Positions 1 to 7,616 of a stretch of 64,000 bases of DNA are shown in pieces. Every line of letters begins with the position of its first letter. The first letter of the stretch is position 1. The DNA lies in contig NZ_JAVDYC010000001.1 of assembly GCF_031458255.1 (NCBI RefSeq), positions 8,108,501 through 8,172,500 on the forward strand. Direction: 5' to 3'. A program made the position numbers and the translations under genes. Under the pieces are notes generated by a model. It was not told the DNA's origin and did not search any database. It worked only from the letters and a program-made list of their open reading frames with translations. Origin of the DNA: Catenuloplanes niger. Its GTDB lineage: Bacteria; Actinomycetota; Actinomycetes; Mycobacteriales; Micromonosporaceae.

Positions 1-390
1 GCCCGGCGGCACCCCGAGGACCGCGTCCGCGGCCGCGAACCGCAGGTCGCAGGCGACCGCCAGCTGGCAGCCGCCACCGATCGCGTAGCCCTCGACGTAC
101 GCGACGGTCGGCCGGGGGAAGGCCACCAGCGCCGCCTCGGCGCGCGTGACGATCGAGTCCTCACCGCCCGGGTACGCCTCCGCGATGTTCGCCAGGTCCG
201 CGCCGGCGCAGAACGTGCCGTCCGCACCGCGCAGCACGAGCACCCGCACCGCGGGATCGGCGGCCAGCGACGACAGCACGGTCGGCAGCGCCCGCCACAT
301 GTCCGCGGTCATCACGTTCCGCTTGCGCGGGTTCGTGATCGTGACGGTGGCGATCGCGCCGTCGACCCGCGCGTCCAGCCGGCCGGTCAA
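1..390 (-). CDS. Enoyl-CoA hydratase/isomerase family protein, C-terminus outside window
   Basis: Crotonase-fold enzyme that would hydrate or isomerise enoyl-CoA thioesters in the cytoplasm. 130 codons are visible. The two oxyanion-hole segments are present: CAGADL (around residues 63-68) and AIGGGCQLA (around 104-112). The start is inferred as the TTG at 388-390, because no ATG or GTG lies upstream in frame before the neighbouring gene. That start falls only 3 bases after the stop of the yciO-like gene, so the two are probably co-transcribed. About half of a normal ~260-residue crotonase is missing beyond position 1. Substrate and exact reaction cannot be told. Confidence 0.85.
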   Translation of the reverse strand, partial: MTGRLDARVDGAIATVTITNPRKRNVMTADMWRALPTVLSSLAADPAVRVLVLRGADGTFCAGADLANIAEAYPGGEDSIVTRAEAALVAFPRPTVAYVEGYAIGGGCQLAVACDLRFAAADAVLGVPPG

Positions 391-393
391 CGA

Positions 394-1017
394 TCAGACC
401 TCGAACCGGGACGGGTCACCGGCGCCGACGCGCAGCACCTCCGGCACGTCCTCGGACAGGTCGATCACCGTGGTCGGCACCACGCCGCACTCGCCCGCGT
501 CCAGCACCGCGTCCAGCTGGTGGTCGAGCCGCTCCTTGATCTCCCAGCCCTGCACCGGTGCCTCGTCCTCGCCCGGCAGCAGCAGCGTGGTCGACAGCAG
601 CGGCTCACCGAGCTCCGCCAGCAGCGCCTGGGTGACCGTGTGGGCCGGCACCCGCACACCCACGGTCTTCTTCCGCGGGTGCAGCAGCCGCTTCGGCACC
701 TCGCGGGTGGCCGGCAGAATGAACGTGTAGCTGCCCGGGATCGCGGCCTTCACCGACCGGAACACCGCGTTGCTTATGTGCACGAACTGCCCCACCTGCG
801 CGAAGTCCCGGCACACCAGCGTGAAGTGATGCTTGTCGTCCAGCCCGCGGATCGCCCGGATGCGCTCCAGCCCGTCCCGGTTGCCGACCAGGCACCCCAG
901 CGCGAAGCAGGAGTCCGTCGGGTAGGCGATCAGCCCGCCCTCGCGCAGCGTCGCCACCACCTGAGAGATGGCCCTGGGCTGCGGATTGTCCGGATGCACG
1001 TCGAAATACCTGGCCAC
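394..1017 (-). CDS. yciO: YciO-type Sua5/YrdC family protein
   Basis: 207 residues, the length of E. coli YciO, a YrdC-fold relative of threonylcarbamoyl-AMP synthase. The N-terminus carries an FDVHPDNPQ motif and YPTDSCFALG (32-41); DKHHFTLVCRD lies near 61-71. The basic RKKTVGVRVP segment (115-124) belongs to the nucleotide/RNA-binding pocket. LSTTLLLPG (141-149) replaces the SSAN loop of true TsaC/Sua5, which is why it is assigned to the YciO branch. Whether YciO proteins make threonylcarbamoyl adenylate for tRNA modification at useful rates is uncertain from family knowledge. The enoyl-CoA hydratase gene starts 3 bases after its stop. Confidence 0.88.
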   Translation of the reverse strand: MARYFDVHPDNPQPRAISQVVATLREGGLIAYPTDSCFALGCLVGNRDGLERIRAIRGLDDKHHFTLVCRDFAQVGQFVHISNAVFRSVKAAIPGSYTFILPATREVPKRLLHPRKKTVGVRVPAHTVTQALLAELGEPLLSTTLLLPGEDEAPVQGWEIKERLDHQLDAVLDAGECGVVPTTVIDLSEDVPEVLRVGAGDPSRFEV

Positions 1018-1085
1018 CCCGGCAGCGTACTCCCCGGCGATCTCCGACCGTTATTCGATCTCGCCGCGAGCCGTGCACGGGCACA

Positions 1086-4000
1086 ATGGGCGCGGTGCTG
1101 ACCGGAACCCGCAAGCTGCTGACGTCGCTGACGACCCTGTCCTACCGGGAGCGGATGACGACGCTCGCCCGGTGGGCGCGCACCGCACCGGACCGCGCCG
1201 AGATCTGCGCGGACCTCCGCGGTCAGGGCGTCTACGAGCGGCGGCTCGCGCTGATCGCGGCGACGGCGGTGCGGGACCCCGCGGGGATCGCGGCCGCGGT
1301 GGCCGACCCGGTGCCGGCACTGCGGGCGGAGGCGCTGGCCGCGGCCGTGCACGCCGGCCTGCCGGCCCACACCCACGCGGACCGGCCCCCGGCGGAACGC
1401 CGGCGGGTCTACCGCGCGCTGCGCCGGCGGTTCGCGCCGGACGTCGCGGACGCGCTGATGCCCGAGGTCCGCGCCCGGTTCGGCGACGACGAGGCCGCCG
1501 CGTTGCTGCCCGGCTGCGGCACCGACACCGTGCGGGCGCTGCTGCCGGCGCTGGAGCACGGTGTCGGACTGAGCCGGCTGGTGCGCCGGCACGCCGGCGT
1601 GGTGCTGGACCGGGCGCGCGAACGGCTGGCCGCGGCCGGCCCCGAGGAGCGCGACCGGGTCTGGGGCGACGTCGTGCACGCGGTCCTGCGCTGCGATCCG
1701 GCGCGGGCACTGGACCTGCTGGAACGGTACGGTCCGGAGGAGACGCTGCCCGGCCCGCTCACCGCGTACAGCCGGCTCGCCACGCACGACCCGCGCCGCG
1801 TCGTCCGGCTGCTCACCGCGCCGGCCCGCACCGGCTGGCTGGAACGGACCATGCCGCCGCCCGGTCTGCTGCGCCGCCTCGCCGCGTTGCCCACGGACGA
1901 GCTGGCCCCGATCGGCGTCCGCTTCCGGCACCACGGGGCCGCGCTGGCCGCGCTCCTCGACGCGCTCCCGCCGCGCCGGCGCGGCGAGCTCTACGACCTG
2001 GCCATGGCCGACGTCGACACGTCCGTGTTCGTTCCGGCGCCCGGTGTGCTGGAGGTACTGCCGGCCGCGGTCCGGATCCGGGAGGCGACCCGGGTGCTGA
2101 CGCTGCCCAGGATCCGCGAGCACGAGGCACAGGTGTGGGCGTGGAGCTCCTACCTGGCCTGGCCGGACGCGCGGGCGGCGCTGGAGACCGCGCTGCGGTC
2201 CGGCGACGCCGACGCGCGGTCGAGCGGGTATGCGCTGCTCGTCGCCGCGGCCCGCCGGTCCCGCGACCCGCTGGCCGTCGCCGAGGTGGTCACCCGGCTG
2301 GGCCGGCTGCGCAACGAGCAGGACCCGGTGCGGGCGTCCGCGCTCACCGCGCTGGCCGCGATCGCGCCGCTGCTCACCGCCGGTACCGCGGCCGGGCTGA
2401 CCCGGCTGACCACGGACGCGGTCGAGGCCCGGGACGCGTCCGCCGCGACCACGTCCGCGCTCGGTGGTCTCGCGGCCGACGTGCTCCGCCACCACGTGGA
2501 CTCCGCGGAGCTGACCGAGTGGGCGCTGCTCACGATCGACCTGGTGAGCAGCGGCTCGGCCGTACCGGTGCTGCGGCGGTTCGACTCCGTGCTGCGGCGC
2601 GGGCAGGAGCGAGCGGTCTTCGCCCGGCTGCGCCGGTGGGTCGAGGACGGGATCGCCCGGGCGAACCACGGGCCGCTGTTCGCGCTCACGCACGCGCTCG
2701 GCAAGCGCGCCCGTACCGTACCGGAGCTGCAGGAACTCCTGGGGGAGGCGACCGGCCGGCACACGCTGCCGTCGGTCGCGCGCACCGCGATCGACCTGTG
2801 GCTGGCCGACCCGCGGCACCGGGCCGCGCGGGTCGCGCGGGTGCTGGACCACGACGTGTCCACGGCGAGCCTGTACGTCGTCTGGTCCACGATCTGCACG
2901 GTCCGCACCGACCTGCTCGACCGGGTGCTGGACGGCCCGGTCCGGGGCCGGTTCGTGTCGGCGGGCCCGCGCTGGGTGCCGGACCGGTCGGCCCGGCCCG
3001 AACGGTGGCTGCCCCGACAGCAGGCCCGGTTCGTGGAGTTGCAGGCGCTGATCGCGGCGGACCCGGGCCAGGACGTGTGGCGGCGCGCGCGGGCGGTGCG
3101 GACCGCGGCGGAGATCCCCGGCGCGGGCCGCGAGCTGGTGCTGCGCTACCTCGACCGGCCGGAGGTGGCGATCGCGGAGGCCGCGCTCGGCGCGCTCGCC
3201 CGGACGGACCGGCCGGACGAGGCGCTGCCGGTCCTGCTGCGGTACGCGGACGGCGACCGGGCGCGGGTCGCGCTCTACGCGGCCGGGCGCGCGGCCCGGT
3301 ACGTACCCCCGTCGGTGCTGGCCGACGTCGTCGGTCCGGTGCTGACCGGGCCGGCGAAGGTGACCAGCCGCAAGGAGGCGGCCCGGCTGCTGGGCCGGTT
3401 CGGGCCGCCGGCCGTGATGACCGTGCTGCACGACGCCTACACGCGGCCGGACCAGCACCGCGACGTGCGCGCCGCGATCGTCTCCGCGGCCCGGCAGCGG
3501 CTCGGCGCGGAGGAGAGCTGGGCGGTCCTGCGGACCGCGGTCGGCGGCAGCCGGGAGGACCGGCGGGCGGTGCTGAGCACGCATCCGTACCGGATCGCGG
3601 CCCGGCACCGGCGCCGCTACGCCGAGTTCGTCGTGGACGCGGCGACCGCGGACGACCGGGAGGTCCGGCGGGTCGCGTTCGGGCAGTTCCGGAGCTGGGC
3701 GCCGTGGCTGACCGGCGTCGACGACCTGATCGCGGACCGGCTCACCGACGTCCGCGACTCGCTCACCCACATGGAGGTCGCCGGCCTGCTGCGGGCCGGC
3801 GGTCCCGGCGTGCTCGCCCGGGCGATGACCACGCTCGTCGCGCTCGACGCCCGGCCGGGCGGCGGCGCACCCCACCCGGCGTCCCCACCCGCACCCACCG
3901 CCGCCACCCCGGCCGCTGATGCAGCGTCCGCCGGTGCCGCGTCCACCGGCGGAGCGTCCACCGGCGGTGGGACCGCGGCCGGGGTGCCGGTGGGCGCGGG

Positions 4001-4472
4001 CGACAGGGATCGCCCGGCCCGGCGCCGGATCGAGGTGCTGACCCGCGGCGCGGCCGTGCGGGCGCGCACGCTGCCGCCGAGCGCGGACCGGTCCGCGCTG
4101 GTCGAGCCCGCGCGGTGGCTGGCCGGGCAGCCCGGCTTCACCGGCCTCGCCGCGGGCCTGCTCCTCGACCTGGGCCGGCTGGACAACCTGGACGAGATCG
4201 TGGCGCTGTGCGCCTCCCGCCCGGTCCTCGCCGCGCGCGTCGCCGACCGGGCGGCCACCCGCCTGCGGAGCCTGCGCGACTGGTCCGACCCGGACGCGGT
4301 CGCCCGGCTGACCGCCCGCGGCGACGTGGCCGGCGGGCTGTTCGCGGTCGCGCTGGTCGCGCACGGCGCCGGGGTCGGCTGGAAGGAGCCGTGGCGGGGC
4401 CTGCTGGAGGCGCTGCGCGCGCATCCGGACGCGGACGTGCGCGAGGCGGCGTTCGGCGTCGACATGAGCTGA
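1086..4472 (+). CDS. Large alpha-helical (HEAT/armadillo-like) protein of unknown function
   Basis: 1128 residues with no signal peptide or membrane segment. The chain is rich in Ala, Leu, Arg and Asp and reads as successive pairs of amphipathic helices, with recurring Arg-Ala-Leu-Leu and Ala-Leu-Ala-Arg patterns. This is typical of HEAT/armadillo scaffolds; no catalytic motif was found. A low-complexity linker of Pro, Ala, Thr and Gly at about residues 925-975 separates a final ~150-residue helical domain from the body. The ATG lies 68 bases from the divergent yciO-like gene. The gene stands alone, and its 3' end faces splB across a tandem repeat. Its role could be protein scaffolding; this is inference from fold type only. 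Confidence 0.75.
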   Translation: MGAVLTGTRKLLTSLTTLSYRERMTTLARWARTAPDRAEICADLRGQGVYERRLALIAATAVRDPAGIAAAVADPVPALRAEALAAAVHAGLPAHTHADRPPAERRRVYRALRRRFAPDVADALMPEVRARFGDDEAAALLPGCGTDTVRALLPALEHGVGLSRLVRRHAGVVLDRARERLAAAGPEERDRVWGDVVHAVLRCDPARALDLLERYGPEETLPGPLTAYSRLATHDPRRVVRLLTAPARTGWLERTMPPPGLLRRLAALPTDELAPIGVRFRHHGAALAALLDALPPRRRGELYDLAMADVDTSVFVPAPGVLEVLPAAVRIREATRVLTLPRIREHEAQVWAWSSYLAWPDARAALETALRSGDADARSSGYALLVAAARRSRDPLAVAEVVTRLGRLRNEQDPVRASALTALAAIAPLLTAGTAAGLTRLTTDAVEARDASAATTSALGGLAADVLRHHVDSAELTEWALLTIDLVSSGSAVPVLRRFDSVLRRGQERAVFARLRRWVEDGIARANHGPLFALTHALGKRARTVPELQELLGEATGRHTLPSVARTAIDLWLADPRHRAARVARVLDHDVSTASLYVVWSTICTVRTDLLDRVLDGPVRGRFVSAGPRWVPDRSARPERWLPRQQARFVELQALIAADPGQDVWRRARAVRTAAEIPGAGRELVLRYLDRPEVAIAEAALGALARTDRPDEALPVLLRYADGDRARVALYAAGRAARYVPPSVLADVVGPVLTGPAKVTSRKEAARLLGRFGPPAVMTVLHDAYTRPDQHRDVRAAIVSAARQRLGAEESWAVLRTAVGGSREDRRAVLSTHPYRIAARHRRRYAEFVVDAATADDREVRRVAFGQFRSWAPWLTGVDDLIADRLTDVRDSLTHMEVAGLLRAGGPGVLARAMTTLVALDARPGGGAPHPASPPAPTAATPAADAASAGAASTGGASTGGGTAAGVPVGAGDRDRPARRRIEVLTRGAAVRARTLPPSADRSALVEPARWLAGQPGFTGLAAGLLLDLGRLDNLDEIVALCASRPVLAARVADRAATRLRSLRDWSDPDAVARLTARGDVAGGLFAVALVAHGAGVGWKEPWRGLLEALRAHPDADVREAAFGVDMS

Positions 4473-4493
4473 CACCCGGTCCACGGCGCCCGG

Positions 4494-4613
4494 ACGACCG
4501 CGGGCGCCGGCACCCGGACGACCGCGCGTGCCGGCACCCGGACGACCGCGCGTGCCGGCACCCGGACGACCGCGCGTGCCGGCACCCGGACGACCGCGCG
4601 TGCCGGCACCCGT
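4494..4613. repeat. Five tandem 24-bp units with an internal palindrome, at a convergent junction
   Basis: Units begin at 4494, 4518, 4542, 4566 and 4590. The unit starts acgaccgcgc and continues gtgccggcacccgg; units 2-4 are identical, the first and last differ by one to a few bases. Each typical unit holds the 10-bp perfect palindrome gtgccggcac, so a transcript from either strand could form serial hairpins. The array fills the space between the stop of the 1128-residue gene (4472) and the stop of the SplB-like gene (4621). A role in bidirectional termination is plausible. It has no spacers and is not CRISPR. Confidence 0.9.
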
Positions 4614-4620
4614 GCGCCGG

Positions 4621-5715
4621 TCAGAACGCGTACCGCACCCGGCAGTACGGCGTGCGCTCCGCGATCAGGTCGGTCAGCGCCGCCACGTAACGCCCCTTCG
4701 CCCCGGTGCGGTAGCGGACGTTCCAGAAGCCGTTCTCCGAGCGTTTGCCCTGCTGGAGGTCCGGGCGCCAGATCAGCTCCTCGGCCTTCGGATGCCAGCC
4801 GAGGTTGACCTCGTGCAGGTCCCGGTTGTGGGTCAGGAAGATGACCTCCGCGGCCAGCTGCGCCTTCGCGGCCGGGCCGATGCCGGCGTCGAGCTGGTCG
4901 AGCAGGCCGGCCCAGTCCGCCAGCCAGCCGTCGCGCACCACGACGGGGGAGAGGTTGACGTGCACCTCGTAGCCGGCGGCGACGAAGTCGTCGATCGCGG
5001 CGATCCGGTCCGCGACCGGGGACGTCCGGATGTCCAGGAGCTTGGCGTCGCCCGCCGGCATCAGCGAGAACCGGATCCGGGTGCGGCCCCGTGGCTCCCA
5101 GTCGAGCAGGTCGCGGTTGACGTACTTGGTGGCGAACGACGCCTTCGCGTTCGGCAGCGAGCGGAACAGCGTGACCAGGTCGCGGACGTTGTCGCTGATC
5201 AGCGCGTCGACGCTGCAGTCGGAGTTCTCACCGATGTCGTAGACCCAGTACCGCGGGTCGCACTCGTTCGGCGCGGGTTTGACGCCCTGCCGGCCGGCGT
5301 GCCGCCGGACGTACCCACCGATCTTGTCGATGTTGGTGAAGACCGTGACCGGGTTGCTGTATCCCTTGTGCCGGGGCACGTAGCAGTAGGCGCAGGCCAT
5401 CGCGCAGCCGTTCGCGGTGGACGGCGCGATGAAGTCGGCGGACCGGCCGTTGGGGCGGGCGGTCAGCGATTTCTTGACGCCCAGCACCAGCGCCTCGCGT
5501 TTGATCCGCACCCACCGGTTGACGTTCGTCTCGTCGCCGTACAGCTCGGGGATGCGGTGGTGACTGTCCACCTCGACCCGCACCGCGTCCGGGAAGCGGG
5601 CGAGGATCTCGGCTCCGCGCGGCGACGCGGCGGCGGCCGGCTCGACGTAGATCCGGCGGATGTCGAGCATCAGCCCGCCCCGATCGGTGCGCGGTCCGGG
5701 ATCAGGGCCGCCCAT
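4621..5715 (-). CDS. splB: Spore photoproduct lyase-like radical SAM enzyme
   Basis: Family reaction: reductive SAM cleavage reverses the UV lesion 5-thyminyl-5,6-dihydrothymine in DNA. The protein has 364 residues from the ATG at 5715, which is preceded by GAGGAG at 8 bases. A later ATG at 5670 gives a 349-residue form starting LDIRRIYVEP, the usual family N-terminus, and cannot be excluded. The Cys-X3-Cys-X2-Cys iron-sulphur motif CAMACAYC is at residues 104-111. The downstream part keeps family segments such as YWVYDIGENSDCS and HVNLSPVVV. The ATPase gene ends 46 bases upstream on the same strand, suggesting one transcript. The lesion specificity is assumed from the family. Confidence 0.85.
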   Translation of the reverse strand: MGGPDPGPRTDRGGLMLDIRRIYVEPAAAASPRGAEILARFPDAVRVEVDSHHRIPELYGDETNVNRWVRIKREALVLGVKKSLTARPNGRSADFIAPSTANGCAMACAYCYVPRHKGYSNPVTVFTNIDKIGGYVRRHAGRQGVKPAPNECDPRYWVYDIGENSDCSVDALISDNVRDLVTLFRSLPNAKASFATKYVNRDLLDWEPRGRTRIRFSLMPAGDAKLLDIRTSPVADRIAAIDDFVAAGYEVHVNLSPVVVRDGWLADWAGLLDQLDAGIGPAAKAQLAAEVIFLTHNRDLHEVNLGWHPKAEELIWRPDLQQGKRSENGFWNVRYRTGAKGRYVAALTDLIAERTPYCRVRYAF

Positions 5716-5761
5716 CGCGTCACTCCTCGTCGAGCCGGTGAAAGCCACGAACAGGATCTTA

Positions 5762-6862
5762 TTAGCGTTTCGGCCACTGCCAGGCGGGTGCCTCGAATCG
5801 GCCCAGACCGGCCACCCGCGTCTCGCCCTCCTCCTTGATCAGCTCGATCCGGTGCGCGTCGTCGCCGAGCGCGTCGGCGAGCGCGGTCGCGTGCGTGACC
5901 ACCACGATCTGGCAGCGGGTGGCCGCGGTGCGGATCAGGCCGGCGAGCGGCGCGAGCAGGTCCGGGTGGAGGCTGGTCTCCGGCTCGTTGAGCACCATCA
6001 GCTCCGGCGGGCGCGGCGTCAGCAGCGCGGCGGCCAGCAGCAGGTAGCGCAGCGTGCCGTCGGAGAACTCCGCGGTGCCGAGCGGGCGGCGCAGGCCGTC
6101 CTGGGTGAGTGTGAGCCGCAGGAGGCCGTCCGGGTCGTCGTCGATCCCGATGCGGCTGCCCGGGAACGCGGCGTCGATCGCGTCCTCCAGCTCGCCCTCG
6201 ACCCCGATCTCCCGGATCGTCTGCAGCGCGGCGGCCAGGTCGCCGCCGTCGTGCCCGAGGACGGGGGTGCGCGTGCCGATGACGGTGCGGCGGGCGGGGG
6301 CGTCCGCGTCCGTGCGCAGGTGGTCGTAGAAGCGCCAGCGCCGGATCCGTTCCCGCATGACGATCAGCGGGCCGTCCGCGTACTCGCTGAGCATGCTGTC
6401 GTACGGCGGAACCGCCTCCAGCACGGGTTCCAGGCGCCGGCCGTTCCGGACCGAGATCAGCGGGCCGGCGCGGTCGGCCAGCACCGCGGACGGGCGCAGC
6501 AGCGGACCGGACCAGAGCGCCTCGCGCTTGATCTCCGGATCGTTGTTGAAGAACGAGCCGATCTTGGGTACCGGCAGGCCGAGATCGATGGCGTAACCGC
6601 CGTCGTCCCCGGCGAACCCGAGACGGATCGAGACCGGGCCGGTCTTGCCGGGCCGGCCGGCCCAGCGGGCGGACGGCAGACCGCCCTCGCGCGCGATCGC
6701 GGCGACCGCACCGTTGCGCGCGGCCTCGGCCAGCAGGCGCAGCGAGCGGTAGAGACTGGACTTTCCGCTGCCGTTCGCGCCGGTGACGACCGTGAGCGGC
6801 GTGAGCTCCACGGTGAGGTCGCGTATCGAGCGGTAGCCCTCGACCGAGAGTGTCCGGATCAT
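5762..6862 (-). CDS. AAA-type ATPase of the RecF/SMC/OLD-like 'predicted ATPase' group
   Basis: 366 residues with an ABC-type ATP-binding head. Walker A is GANGSGKSS (residues 28-36). An FSDGTLRYL segment stands where ABC ATPases have their signature helix. Walker B LMVLNEPETSLHP is near residue 290, followed by VVVTHATAL (H-loop). The middle lacks a long coiled coil, so this is the short AAA_21-like form rather than true RecF or SMC. The start at 6862 (MIRTLSVEGY) matches family N-termini; an ATG three codons upstream at 6871 is also possible, and neither has a strong ribosome site. It probably shares a transcript with splB. It could act in DNA repair or as a toxin-type ATPase. Confidence 0.82.
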   Translation of the reverse strand: MIRTLSVEGYRSIRDLTVELTPLTVVTGANGSGKSSLYRSLRLLAEAARNGAVAAIAREGGLPSARWAGRPGKTGPVSIRLGFAGDDGGYAIDLGLPVPKIGSFFNNDPEIKREALWSGPLLRPSAVLADRAGPLISVRNGRRLEPVLEAVPPYDSMLSEYADGPLIVMRERIRRWRFYDHLRTDADAPARRTVIGTRTPVLGHDGGDLAAALQTIREIGVEGELEDAIDAAFPGSRIGIDDDPDGLLRLTLTQDGLRRPLGTAEFSDGTLRYLLLAAALLTPRPPELMVLNEPETSLHPDLLAPLAGLIRTAATRCQIVVVTHATALADALGDDAHRIELIKEEGETRVAGLGRFEAPAWQWPKR

Positions 6863-6884
6863 GCCCTGCATTCAAGCATGGGCG

Positions 6885-6911
6885 CGATCTAGGGCGGTCC
6901 GCCCTAGATCG
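6885..6911. promoter_or_regulatory. Perfect 27-bp palindrome upstream of the ATPase gene
   Basis: Two perfect 13-bp arms (cgatctagggcgg and its complement) flank a single T. The centre lies about 36 bases before the ATPase start codon and downstream of marR. No T-run follows on either strand, so a protein-binding operator is more likely than a terminator. The regulator is unknown; the adjacent MarR protein is one candidate. Confidence 0.6.
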
Positions 6912-6934
6912 ATCCCCCCATTCGATGTGGTGCT

Positions 6935-6954
6935 CATCGGGCTGCCACCCGATG
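6935..6954 (-). terminator. Hairpin after marR
   Basis: A 7-bp stem (catcggg/cccgatg) with a 6-base loop lies 18 bases past the marR stop. There is no U-tract, as is common in actinomycetes. This is a weak call. Confidence 0.3.
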
Positions 6955-6971
6955 TGTGGTGCTGTTTCGGG

Positions 6972-7451
6972 TCAGGCCGCCACGACCGGCCGACGGGCCA
7001 GCAGGTGGAGAGCGTTCAGGAACTGCTCACGCTTCTCCTCGTCGAGCGACGCCAGGGTCTCCTCCTCGGCCGCCTCCAGGCCGGCGGAGAGCTCGGTCAG
7101 CACGGCCCGGCCCGCGTCCGTGATCACCAGGCGGCGGACCCGGCGGTCGGCGGCGGACAGGTGCCGCTGGAGCATGCCGGCCCGCTCCAGGTCGTCGATA
7201 CGGTCGGTGACCACCGTGCGGTGGATGCCGAGCCGGTTCGCCAGCGAGATCTGGGTGCCGTAGTCACCGGCGGAGACCGCGGCCAGGATCTCGTAGCCGT
7301 GCTGGCCGCCGGGCGCGGTGGCCAGGACCGCGTCGGCCCGGGCCAGGTAGTCCCGCAGCACGGTCCGCAGCGCCCAGCCGAGACCGGCTGAGGACGGCGG
7401 CGGTACGTGCCGTGCAGGGGCGGGTCGTGGAGTGAGCGATATGCGCTGCAC
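6972..7451 (-). CDS. MarR family winged-helix transcriptional regulator
   Basis: 159 residues from the GTG at 7451, which has AGGAGG nine bases upstream; the in-frame ATG at 7493 has no such site. The recognition helix and wing are seen in LANRLGIHRTVVTDRIDDLE, followed by GMLQRHLSAADRRVRRLVITDAG, a textbook MarR pattern with the DRR wing tip. C-terminal helices form the dimerisation part. MarR proteins usually repress divergent or downstream genes and release DNA on binding phenolic or oxidant ligands. The ligand cannot be read here. Possible targets are itself and the ATPase-splB pair beyond the palindrome at 6885. Confidence 0.88.
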   Translation of the reverse strand: MQRISLTPRPAPARHVPPPSSAGLGWALRTVLRDYLARADAVLATAPGGQHGYEILAAVSAGDYGTQISLANRLGIHRTVVTDRIDDLERAGMLQRHLSAADRRVRRLVITDAGRAVLTELSAGLEAAEEETLASLDEEKREQFLNALHLLARRPVVAA

Positions 7452-7561
7452 GGGTCGATTCCTCCTCGTACTGATGTGCCGGGCTTTCTGCAATTAGGCC
7501 CGCGCGGTGTTGACGACCTGTTGACGAGTGATAGGTATCGAGAGTTCGAACCGTGTCGCAG

Positions 7562-7605
7562 ATAAAACAAAAGAGCCCGGAACGCCCTCGTGGCGTCCCG
7601 GGCTC
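7562..7605 (-). terminator. Rho-independent terminator of the DivIVA-like gene
   Basis: Read on the minus strand, GAGCCCGG and GCGT pair with their complements in a 14-bp near-perfect stem, followed by CTTTTGTTTTATC. It sits 11 bases past the stop at 7617. This is the clearest intrinsic terminator with a T-tract in the window. Confidence 0.88.
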
Positions 7606-7616
7606 CTCACGGAGAG

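Noticed and set aside
930-4484. Very long reading frames opposite and overlapping the 1128-residue gene
   Set aside because: They are rich in Arg, Pro and Gly, lack ribosome sites and mirror the codon bias of the real gene; high GC removes stop codons in other frames.
4494-4613. CRISPR array
   Set aside because: Units are directly adjacent with no variable spacers, and no cas genes occur.
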